Made by a program: the position numbers and the translations under genes. 64,000 nt of DNA from Dromiciops gliroides. Taxonomy: Eukaryota; Chordata; Mammalia; Microbiotheria; Microbiotheriidae. A model generated the notes under the pieces. The model was not told the DNA's origin. It made no database searches and worked only from the letters and a program-made list of their open reading frames with translations. Location: assembly GCF_019393635.1 (NCBI RefSeq), contig NC_057862.1, positions 261,158,441-261,222,440 of the forward strand, in the 5' to 3' direction. Below, piece after piece: positions 23,035-32,900 of this stretch; position 1 is the first letter of the stretch, and each line of letters starts with the position of its first letter.

Positions 23035-23175
23035 ACGTGTTTGTATCTATACTTCTGTTCATATTCATTATTTATATATCCACGTCTCTATCTCTATCTA
23101 TAGCTATGTATATATCCATATTTATGTCTCTATATCAATGAGTCTATTTCCAACTCTACGTTTATAGCTATGCCT
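23035..23175. repeat. TATC-rich degenerate simple repeat
   Basis: Imperfect TATCTATA-type tract between the LTR and the CpG island. Confidence 0.6.
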
Positions 23176-23279
23176 ATATAACAGAGCCAAGATCATAAAC
23201 TAGCTGTTACACCTTACTTGGCAATCTTTTGAAGCGTCTTCTCCCTAAAAAGAAAGCCCTATCAGAAAGAGCTTTCCAT

Positions 23280-23860
23280 TCGTACTACTCAGCGCAAACT
23301 TCGGCGCTTCCCAGACGGACGCCAGGACAACCAGTCCTGATGTCCGGACGGGCACGCGTTGCCGTACAACATGGCGCCGCCCACCGCGCGGAAGATGCGC
23401 CATAAGTACCGCCTCCACAGTCCCACTTCTCTCCCAAGGCCGGCCGGCGGAAGTGGTTCCAGCCGGAGCGGATGCCAGGGGGAGGCACGCGGAGGCAGAG
23501 GTTCCAGCTGTCCCGCCACAAGTCCGCCTGACGTCTCTGCTAGCTCCCTACCGGTAAGTGTCTTAGTCCTGGAGCCCGCGCTGCCGGGAGCCCGCTATGT
23601 GGGAGGAGACAGGGATGGGAGGGCTGCGGGCCGCCTGCCTAGAAGGGGCCCCGGCCCTCCTCCGCTAGGGGCGGGACCCGCCCCACCCCCAACTCCCTCC
23701 TAGGCTTCATAAGCCGATCTCTTTGGGTCCCCCCCTCCCATCCCCTCCCCTAGCCACCCCCTTTCCCACGCGGGACCCCGCCTGCTGGGGCGGCCACTGG
23801 ACCTCTGCGCCCTTGTCCCCACATCCCGCCCAAGCCCCAGGAGGGAGGCGGGCTCTTCGA
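23280..23860 (+). promoter_or_regulatory. EXD2: CpG-island promoter of EXD2
   Basis: This is the only GC- and CpG-rich stretch in the window; its surroundings are AT-rich and CpG-poor. It has no TATA box. A YY1-like site lies at 23368-23380 (CAACATGGCG) and an ETS-like site at 23447-23456 (GCGGAAGTGG), both typical of housekeeping CpG-island promoters. It ends in a strong splice donor at 23554, and the next usable acceptor is the EXD2 start-codon exon. The exact transcription start is not visible. Whether it also fires leftward is unknown; in human the upstream neighbour, DCAF5, is divergent but distant. Confidence 0.85.
23300..23553 (+). other. EXD2: EXD2 exon 1 (5' UTR; 5' end approximate)
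   Basis: The right edge is set by a consensus donor (CCG|GTAAGTG, GT at 23554-23555) inside the CpG island. No ATG here continues in frame into the EXD2 protein, so the exon is taken as untranslated. The left edge is a guess from the YY1-like and ETS-like sites. Splicing to 29597 removes a 6.0-kb intron 1. The donor is seen; its use is inferred. Confidence 0.6.
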
Positions 23861-24607
23861 GCACCTGCAGTCATCCCTACCTGCCAGGTACTTCGGCAGT
23901 CCTGTTCCAGAGGTGCGCCTTCCCTTCCATGCTCTTGCACCCCTCAATCACACGCACCATTTACATTTCCCGAATCCTCTGAGTCTTTTTTTCCAAGCTC
24001 TGGAGGGAGGCTAGGTACTCGAACACCTGGAGTTGTCCCTACCTGGCTGAAATCAGGTCATCCCCTTCTGGGAAGGAGGGAGTCCCGTTCCAGAGGTGTG
24101 CCCTCTCTATTCCCCTGCACCCGTCACTCATATACTCCCGTATCTTCCGAGACTCCTGGACTCACCCCTCCTTCCCCCAAGCTTGGGGAGGGACGCTGGG
24201 TCCTCGGAACACCTGGAGTCATCTCTACCTGCCTGAGATCAGCTCATCTCCACCAGGGAAGTACTCAGGGACTCTCGTTCCAGAGATATGCCCTCTCCAT
24301 TCCCCTGCACTCCTTGGTCACAGACACACCATTTATGTTTCCCGAATCCTCTGGTTCTTCTCCCCCCCCCCCCCCACCCGCCTCAACTCGGGGAGGGAAG
24401 CTCATTCCTAGAACACCTGAAGTCATTTCTTCCTGCCTAGGATCAGGTCATCTACGCTTTGGATGCGCTCAGGAAGCCAGGTTTCAGAGTGTTCCCTTTC
24501 CATTCCCTTGTGCTCCTCATTCACTCACACTCCATCTATTTTTCCTGAATCTCCTGGATCTTTTCCCATGCCCTAGTCTTAATGACTCCTTCCAGTTCCT
24601 GATCTGA
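23840..24607 (+). repeat. Four-unit diverged tandem repeat in EXD2 intron 1
   Basis: Four head-to-tail units follow the CpG island. Each has GGAGGGA-rich sequence, a CACCTG E-box, a CCTACCTGCC-like segment, a TTCCAGAG-like segment and a C/T-rich end. The CACCTG anchors start at 23862, 24024, 24210 and 24414, so spacings are 162, 186 and 204 bp. All are multiples of three, and one frame stays stop-free from 23669 to a TGA at 24605-24607. The frame has no ATG near its beginning, and the predicted peptide (Pro/Ser-rich, repeated P-x-V-I-x-T-C) resembles no family I know. It lies inside intron 1 and is probably non-coding. Confidence 0.8.
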
Positions 24608-24939
24608 TTAAAGAGCTGTATCTCAGCAGCATTTCAGTTTGCCCTACTAGCCCAGATTCGATGTTATTGCTAATTTTAAATCCTCCCTACTCCATTGATT
24701 GTCTCTGTGGAAAGAACCGACTGTGTACCCATTTCCACATGCTGACATCCCTTACATCTTTATGCTCTATTTTCATGGTATGGAAAAGTGGGCATATTAT
24801 ACATGATTTCTTTCTTTTTCATCCAGGATGGAAGATGACAGAAAATTCCATTGGGCTATAAGAATCTCCTTCCTCTAGGGAGACTTAGTAGTTGTTTAAT
24901 GTTTGTTGATTGACTACTATGTAATGATAATAAATACAT

Positions 24940-25125
24940 TTGGAAACGGCACTGAATTTGGAGCCAGACAAGCCTAGCTTCATATCACTGGCTCTGCCAG
25001 TTTGATATTTCTTTTGTTTTGGGCACTCATTTGGCTCTTTCTGAGTGTTAGTTTTCTCATGTATGAAGTGAAAGGGTTAGACTAGATAGCTTCTAAGGTC
25101 TCTTTTAGTTATAAAACTAAATAAT
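24940..25125 (+). mobile_element. MIR/THER1-type SINE
   Basis: AATTTGGAGCCAGACAAGCC to TTAGACTAGATAGCTTCTAA; old. The 24608-24939 stretch before it has nothing clear. Confidence 0.7.
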
Positions 25126-25304
25126 AATTCAAATTACTAAGCAAGTAATTGGAATTGTTGTCATTGGTGTTTTGTCAATTCTGACAAAAATATTTGGAAC
25201 TTTTCAAAGAGGAAAAACAGCAACTGTGGTTTAAGTAGAGCTAAACAAGGCATTTTGGTTTAACGTGGGGTATGTAACAGACATAGCTTTCTCTCACACC
25301 CCAA

Positions 25305-25480
25305 TGAAATGACATAGATTTAGGGTCAAATGGTTCAAATCCTGACTCTACCAGCCGATAGATTGTGTCATCTTGGGCTAGTCACTCTTTGGGCCCCTGC
25401 TTCCTCAACTGTAAAATGAAGGTGTGGAAACATGATTACTTAGGTCCCTTCTAGTCCTAAATCTATAATCCTATGATTAA
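25305..25480 (+). mobile_element. MIR/THER1-type SINE
   Basis: GGTTCAAATCCTGACTCTAC to CTCAACTGTAAAATG to TAGGTCCCTTCTAG; old. Confidence 0.75.
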
Positions 25481-25509
25481 ACTTGGGTTGTTTTTTTTTT
25501 GCATTTTTC

Positions 25510-26620
25510 AGTTATCGAGCCTTTATTTTCTCTCCCATCTATTCTTATTGAAAAGAAAAAAAAGAAGAAACACAAACCCCTTTTAATAAATATTCAGGGT
25601 CAAGCAAAACAAAATCCCACATTGTCCTTATTCACACACGTTTCCTTCTTAAGCTTGAAAATATAACCTCTTTGTCGGGAGGTGGACAGCGATCTCATGA
25701 TTTTTTCACCAATATTCTTTTGTCTCTGTTTTTCTTTTCTGTGTCACTGCATACAGGTGTTCTCATTCTTTGAAAAAACATTTTATTGATGCTTTTTCCC
25801 CCCATGTCATTGTCTTTTCCCAGAGACTGCCCTTCCTCCTTATCCCACCCCCAGTTGAAAGTTCCTTTGGAACAAAGAAATACAGTTAAGCAAAATAAAT
25901 CTACATATTGGTCTGCCTGACAACATAAGCCTCATTTATAGGCTATATAAAGTTATAGTATTCTACCACTTCTGTTGAGAGTGAGACTATCTTTACCTTT
26001 CCTATTCTAAAGTCTTAATTGGTCACTGACTGGATCAGAGTTTTGAAGTCTCAGTTGTTTTCTTTGTGTTTTTCGTGCAAATTTTTCTTCAGTCAACCAA
26101 CCTACTTTCATCTGTATCCAGGCTTCTTAAACTTTTTCCACTCTTGACCCCTTTTCATCCAAGCAATTTTTACAGGATCTGGGTATATAGGTATATAAAA
26201 TTTATACATAACCTTTTACTGTTGCCAAATTTTTCAAGACCCCCACATTCACTCGGCCCCATATAGGGTTGCAAGCCACAGTTCTAGAAGCTGGAATCTA
26301 GATCATACTTATTCTTACTAGGCTTCCCAAGGTTCTCTGTATTCTTCATTTTCTTTAAAATAAGGTAATGTTCCATTATATTTATATAGTTGAGCACATA
26401 TGTTTGTCCAATTTTTTATTATTGCAATAAATCCAGCTATGAATATTTTTGTTAATAGGTATCTTTTCTTACTGTCAGTAACCTTTTTGTGGTATATCTT
26501 CAGTCACAGGGTCTATGCTTATAAAATGTACTAACTTTTTCTTGGAGAATTCGAAGTTATTTTCTGGAAAAGTTAAATGTGTTGGTCTTATATTGTGTTT
26601 TCCTTTTTTTTTTTAAACAG
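25510..26620 (-). mobile_element. Old L1 3' region(s), minus strand
   Basis: Diverged antisense L1 3' UTR and ORF2 end resembling 37260-37910. A hAT-like MITE at 26119-26295 interrupts it. Could be two fragments. Confidence 0.55.
26119..26295 (+). mobile_element. hAT-like MITE (copy 1)
   Basis: CAGGCTTCTTAAACTTTTTC start and CAGTTCTAGAAGCTGG end, imperfect terminal inverted repeats; body matches copies at 36973 and 44425. Confidence 0.7.
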
Positions 26621-26864
26621 GTTTTGCTAAATTGTTAACTGTAAGGGATACCCTGAGCAGAATTCAATAAGTTGAAATTCAGTAAGGATAAAAGTAAAGT
26701 CCTATACTTCAGAACATCAATTGTACAAAAAATTGACTACAGGAAGTATAGCTAGAAAACAATTTTTGTGAACAAGATCTGGGGGAGTCAGATTAAACTC
26801 AATGAGTCTACTTTGGCATGGCTCCCAAAGAGTTAATGTAGGAGGAAAAGGTATTAGTGATCTT

Positions 26865-27240
26865 AATCAATGAACAAGTAATTATTAAGTACCAACAGTG
26901 TTCCAGGAACTGTACTATAGGCTCTGGAATAAAAATAATGAAACAAGCCCTACTCGAAATGAAAAGGAGGGGAATAGGAGCAATAAGTAAGAATTTATTG
27001 AGTGTCTGCTATGTGACAGGTATGTGCTAGAGATACAAAGACAAAAATGAAATAACCCTTTCCCTCAACGAATTTTTAAACTAGGCAGGAATTCCACTTG
27101 TACATATATGTGTATGCAAATAGACACATAGTAATTGGAGGAGAAGGCTCCAGAAACTGGGGGATCAGGAAAGGCCTGTTGTAGAAGGTGTTGCTCTAGT
27201 TGAGCCCAAGGAAACCAGAGATTCTGAAAGGCAGAAATGA
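26865..27240. mobile_element. L2/MIR-like tail fragments
   Basis: Two diverged segments with TATTAAGTACC and GTGTCTGCTATGTGACAGG motifs. Confidence 0.45.
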
Positions 27241-27354
27241 AATACTTTGTGAATTGCCTTGCTGAAATCTAGGTAAATTATATTTATGTTACTTCCCTTA
27301 TCTTCCATTCTAGTAACCCTGTCAGAAAAGGAAATGAGGTTAGTTCGTTATTAT

Positions 27355-27922
27355 TTATTCTTTTTTAAAGATCTGAATTTAAAAAAACAAATAAGATGAG
27401 CATTTTCATATTCAAAACAGAACAGAACCATTCCTAGTCTTTGCCACTCTAAAAAGAGCTGCTATAAACACACATAAACTCACACACGCTCACACTCGCA
27501 GGCACACCCACACGCACACCCACACACGTCCTTTCTTTTTTTGATTTCTTTGAGATAGACTTGGCTTGGGAGTGGTCTTACCAAATCAAAGTGTATGTAT
27601 AATTGAGTGAGTTTTTAGGGACTGTTCAAAATTGCTTTTCAGAATGACCAGACCAATTCCTATCTCCATCCACAGCTTGATTAGTATGCCTGTTGTCCCA
27701 AAGCCTCTTCAGTATTTGTCATGTTCCTTTCTAGTATTCTTTGCTAATCTTATGGGTGTGAGGTGGAACATCAAAGTTGTTTTAACTTGTAGTTCTCTGA
27801 TTATTAGTAACCTGGAACACTTTTTTTTTTTTAATATGGCTATTGATCACTTGAATTTCTTCTCTTGAGAACTGCTTCTTCATATCCTTGGACCATTTAC
27901 ATGACTTATTATTAATGAAGTC
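27355..27922 (-). mobile_element. L1 ORF2 relic, minus strand
   Basis: Antisense ORF2 C-terminal region (GACCAGACCAATTCC, GGGTGTGAGGTGGAACATC, TCCTTGGACCATTTAC). A CA-rich tract interrupts it near 27470-27530. Degraded. Confidence 0.7.
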
Positions 27923-27934
27923 ATGCTGACTCTT

Positions 27935-28094
27935 TTTTTGTATTTCTTCTTTTTTTTGGTGAGGCAATTGGGGTTAAGTGACTTGCCTAGGGTCACACAG
28001 CTAGTAAGTTTAAAGTGTCTGAGGCTGGATTTGAACTCAGGTACTCCTGAATCCAGGGCTGATGCTCTATCCACTGCGCCACCCAGCTGCCCCC
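27935..28094 (-). mobile_element. SINE
   Basis: Perfect 12-bp duplication ATGCTGACTCTT at 27923-27934 and 28095-28106. Confidence 0.93.
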
Positions 28095-28106
28095 ATGCTG
28101 ACTCTT

Positions 28107-29190
28107 AATGATAACTGCTTCCCTTTGAAAATGATCAAAAAAGTCCAGTCAAGCTCACAGGGCTATAGTTTGAAGATACTAGTCTTCCCCCCTGCACAAT
28201 TTTTTTTTGGAGGGGTTGGGGCAATTAGGACAACACTTGTACTTTTCCAGGCCTAGGGCACCACTTTCATTCTGACTTGGCTCAGCTTTCTCCAGTTCTT
28301 TTACTGGTTGTAGACGTTTGGGATTTTTAGTGTTTTGGCATACGGATCTGGTAACTTGATCTCAATAAATGCTTAAAATAATCTCCCTTATTTTGGATTT
28401 CAACCTGATCTTAGCCATTTTTATTTAACCCATTTTTATTTTTTATATAACCCATTATATTTTCCCACCTGACCCTGGATGGGTCTTTATGAATGCCTAT
28501 GATCCCTTTTAATTAGGGATGCAAGCTTTCATGCCGCTGATCTCCTTTGAGAGCAGGGGATATTTTCACTTTTTTCTTTGTATCTACTCTGCTTAGCACA
28601 GGGTCTGATATAATAACAAATGGTTGACTGGTCAGAGATAGAATTAGAGTGGAGGGACTGAGACTCTAACCAGAGTGCTAGAAACACTTAATATGCCTTC
28701 ACTAGATAACACCTAGTTAGCAAGAATAATTAGGTAAAATAGGATGAAGGCTTCTTTGTCCAGCTTGTCCCTGCCCCTGTGGGCATCCTTTCTAGCTGCT
28801 TCATTGTGTTAAAGGCCTCTCTTTTCTTTTACCACAAGGGGGTTCTACCTCTTAGCCCTCACCCCAGTGAGGCTGCCTATCACAAAGCCTTAGGTCTCTT
28901 TGTTCTTTAACTGAATTTGTCTCCTAGTTGATTTGACATTATTTTTCATGCTGGGGATATGCCTGAGGTATGGTTGTTAAATTTTCCATGGATGATAAAA
29001 TTACAGTTCTGATAATTATATTAAAGTTTAAAATGGCAATGCCTAGCAATGGTCCCATTGACTGCAGTTCATCCACCAATCAATATTATTATTGTGGTTA
29101 GTTTAAATTTATGTGGAACTTTATGGTTATTGAATACTTTGATATACATCGTCTCATTTAGTTTTTACAGCTATGTAGTGATAACACTGG
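28107..29190. other. Intron 1, mostly unassigned; L2-like tail at 28505-28625
   Basis: GAGAGCAGGGGATATTTTC and GCTTAGCACAGGGTCTG match an L2 3' tail. The rest is not recognised. Confidence 0.45.
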
Positions 29191-29355
29191 ATTGGAGTCA
29201 GGTGATATGCGCATATCTTCCCCTTCTACTTACTACTATGTGAATTGAGGCAAGTCACTTCGCCTCACTGAGACTGTTTTTTCATCTGCAAAGTGGAGAG
29301 ATTGAACTAGATCATCTCCAAAGCATCTTCCAGCTCTGAATTCTGTGATTTAAGT
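29190..29355 (+). mobile_element. MIR/THER1-type SINE
   Basis: GGATTGGAGTCAGG to AGGCAAGTCACTTC to CATCTTCCAGCTCTG. Confidence 0.75.
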
Positions 29356-29596
29356 TATTAATATTTCCTGTTTTCAAGGCACTGGGTAACTGAAGTCAGT
29401 GAATGGTGGATGGGGTGGGGGGCAGCACACCACCAGTGGTATGATAGGAAAGGGTAAAGAAGAACTTTAACTGTTGACAATATTGTCTCATCCTGACCCT
29501 GGTTATTGTCAGCTTTGTGTGGTCAAAGAAGGAAATGTTTTTGTTGTAAGTGTTCAGGCTGTCATTTTTGTTGTATTTTTCCCATTTGTTTTGCAG

Positions 29597-29973
29597 TTTG
29601 GGGTGGTAACCAAATATTCTCTTAAGTGGCAGGAGACAGGAAGATGCCCAAACACAGTATAGTTGCTACAGCAGTGGCCACCCTTCTGGGCACTGCAGTG
29701 GGAGGCCTGATCATATGGAAAGTTTTCCAACGATGGAGAGGCAAAACCAGCTACACCAGAGAGCAGCAGGAAGGAGCTGACAACCAAGAACTGGCCCCAA
29801 CAAAAACAGACCCACTGTTGTCACCCTTGGTTGTTCCTAATGTCTCACGAGTGGAAAGGATCCTTGGAGAAAAGGTGGTGACTGTGTCTGAGAGAGAGGA
29901 ATGGGAAGGAGTTGAGTCCTTACTCAGGAAGGAGTTGGAACAGTGTCCTGTCCTTGGAATTGACTGTGAGTGG
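29597..29973 (+). CDS. EXD2: EXD2 exon 2 (start codon exon, residues 1-110)
   Basis: The acceptor is a T-rich tract ending TTTTGCAG at 29596 and the donor is TGG|GTAAGTA (GT at 29974). The start is ATG 29644, with A at -3, giving MPKHSIVATAV, which matches the human N-terminus in place and character. The frame is open further upstream, but only from a GTG at 29626. The exon encodes the membrane anchor, a variable hydrophilic linker, and the first exonuclease motif ending in GIDCEW. It ends in phase 0. Confidence 0.96.
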
Positions 29974-32900
29974 GTAAGTAATAAAACAAAACCCCCAAAA
30001 CCTCCCAAAACTTCCCTTTCTAACTAATCTCTTTCAAAAGTAGATGGATAAGATTAGAGAGAAACTAACACTGGACTTAGACCAAAATGGGGTTTTTAGC
30101 AGAGTATATAGTTACTAGTCATTTACCTAATATCTACATAGGTACTGTGATTAATGTAGGAGGAAATTAAATCATTGAAAAAATTCAGCCAGTGAGATGA
30201 ACAGAACCAGGAGAACATTGTACACAGTATCAACAACATTATGTGTTGATCAACTGTGATAGACTTGACTCTTCTCAGCAATACAATGGTCCAACATAGT
30301 CCCAAGGGACTCATGGTGGAAAATGCTCTCCAAATCCAGAAAAAACAACTGTGGAATCTGGATGCAGATTGAACCATACTATTTCTATTGTGGTTTTTTT
30401 GAGGTTTTTCCTTTTTGCTCTGATTCTTCTTTCACAGAATGACTAATGCAGAAATGTTTAGTGTGATTGTACATATATAACCTATATCAGATTGCTTGCT
30501 GTCTTGGGGTGGGGGGAGGGAGGGGAGGAAGGGAGAAAAATTTGAAACTAGAAATCTTATAAAAACAAATGTTGAAAACTATCTCTACATGTAACTGGAA
30601 AATAATAAAATACTTTTATGGGAAAAAAACTCAGCCAACCAGAATATGGCCAAGCCCAGGAAGTAAGCAAAAAGCCTCTAAGTAAAAACCCCAATAGATT
30701 TAATTCAGTAAATATTTGTGTGCCTACTATGTGCAAGGTACTATATTTCTTGTTGAGCCATTTGGGCATATTCAGAGTTTATTTACTGTTACTTTATTTA
30801 AAACCCGAACACACTTTTATTTGTTTTCATAGAACCATGAGTAAGAATTTTGGCACCTGGAGTAAATTCAGTTCAGCTGATAGTGGTGGGCAGAGAAGGG
30901 GTGTTTCATTTATGACCATCTTGTATGGTTGAGGTATACTGGAAGAAAAGGTAATAAAAATTGAGAAAACTGAAGAACTAGGAAGCCTGGATATTTCAGA
31001 GGACAGGATTTGGGATGGAGAAGACTGTTAGCTGAGTACTAAACTAGGGCAGCTAGGTGGTACAGTGGACAGAGTGCTGGGTCTAGAGTCAGGAAGACTC
31101 ATTAAATCCAACCTCAGAGATTTACTAGCTGTGTGACCCTGGGCAAGTCACTTAACTCTGTTTGACTCGGTTTTCTCATCTATAAAATGAGCTGGAGAAG
31201 GAAATGGCAAACTACTATGCTATCTTTGTGAAGAAAACCCCAAATGGGATCACGGAGAGTCAGACATGATGAAACGACTGAATAACAAAAACAGACTTAT
31301 TGGGGAAGAGGGAGAATGACCTGGAGATCTGTAGATGCCAGCAGCAAGGCTCTGGCTAGGATGGAATGAACTTCAAGGAAGTGAGGTGGTTGCTAATGAT
31401 GGTGGCAAAAGAAGTGATAGGAAAGCACAGTACCTGTGTGTGTCAGGGGGCATAAGGAGGGTGCACAGGATGTAGTGTCTTCAGGAAAAAGTTAGGTTTC
31501 CTAGGTCCTGAGAATATGGAAGGAATATGAAAAGGAGAGTTCTGGGGTCATTTTAGAGCAAGATTAATTGACTTGTCTGAGATCACATAGGTTACGTGGC
31601 AGAATCAGGATTTGAATTCAGGCCCTTTGATTCTAGATGCATTGCAGCATAGCAGAGTAGGGTTCTCAGAGGGTACAATGGAAAGGAAGGGCAGAGAAGG
31701 ATGGGCACTGGGGAGGGCTAGGACTCAGTTTACTGTTTGGGCATGATAGTGGGGAGTGACCCCATGGAGCTAGAAGCAAGCTGCCCTTTTGCCTTTACAT
31801 CAAGGCTCCTGGCAGTGGCACTGGCCCCCAGGCAGGGTGATTGAAGGGGCTGGGGATAAAGAGGACAACCACATTCAGTCCTGCTGGAGAGGGACCTGTG
31901 GCTATGGGCTGGTACCTCAGGTTAAAATGGGATGGATACTTCTCCTCCACCTAACGGCTAACAAAGGGGCCTTACTAGGCAAGGGAAGGCCATTCAGAGC
32001 AAGGAAAGGATGTGGCATTGATTGAGCAGGGCACGTAGAAGCTGTGTGGGGTCAGAAGCAAGGGGGGCTTTTAGATCTAGGGCACCAGGAAGCTGTGTCA
32101 AATGCCTGAGTCTTTGATGCCGAGAGCCACTTAAATCTTTAGGACTGTTGTCATAGCTTCTAAGGAAAGGAACTAGATGTGGCTGAGATCCTAGCAGATA
32201 TTTCCCTTACCATATCACAGGACCCCGAAGGTGCTGGCCAGTGTTGACTGCACAGCCCTGGTATTCTGGGTCAAAGCCCCCAGTGGACCTCGGCTAGTTC
32301 TGGCTGGGGTTTTCCCAGCCACCAGCAGATTAGAAACAGCAAATAGAAGGGGGTGGCAGGCAACAGGGGGAAAGAGCTGTGTTAGAGGCAACTTCATTGG
32401 AAGCTCTAAACAATTGACAGCTTGACAGTCTGACAGTGAAGGAGACAAGAAAAAAAAATAAACCTATAAAAAGCTGAGGCAAGGACTCAAACTGCATGGC
32501 AATCTAGAAGGGTTGTTACAAGAGCAGACAGCCTTCTATTTCGGTAACTGTTGAGGGCAGCACAGGACAAGAATGGGTGATAACCCTGAGTAATCAAGAA
32601 AATAATAGCAGCTGACAGTCATATTAGTGTTCTACAAGGCACATTCTGTTAAATGGAATCTATTTTAGAGACAGGATTATGTAATCTGTTTTAGAAAGAT
32701 TCTCATAAAAATTGGGCAAGTTTTTTAAAAAAATTGTGCTTCAAGGGGTATTAGGAAAATTGACATGGGAAGAATATTGTCTCTGACTAGAGGTAAATGA
32801 GGTAAAGATTGTAAGGAATTGTTGATTTTAAAATAATACATTTAAGTTACTATTGTACATATTTCTCAATAGTCATAGCTAATGGAAGAAAGGCTGGATA

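Noticed and set aside
23285-23521. Short overlapping frames on both strands of the CpG island
   Set aside because: GC-rich DNA has few stops; no splice or similarity support.
23723-24607. 294-codon open frame as a protein gene
   Set aside because: It begins at TTG, has no ATG near its start, lies inside EXD2 intron 1, is tandemly repetitive and Pro/Ser-rich, and matches no family I know. Kept only as a finding.
29626-29643. Upstream in-frame start of EXD2
   Set aside because: The codon at 29626 is GTG; the first ATG is 29644 and it aligns with the human start.
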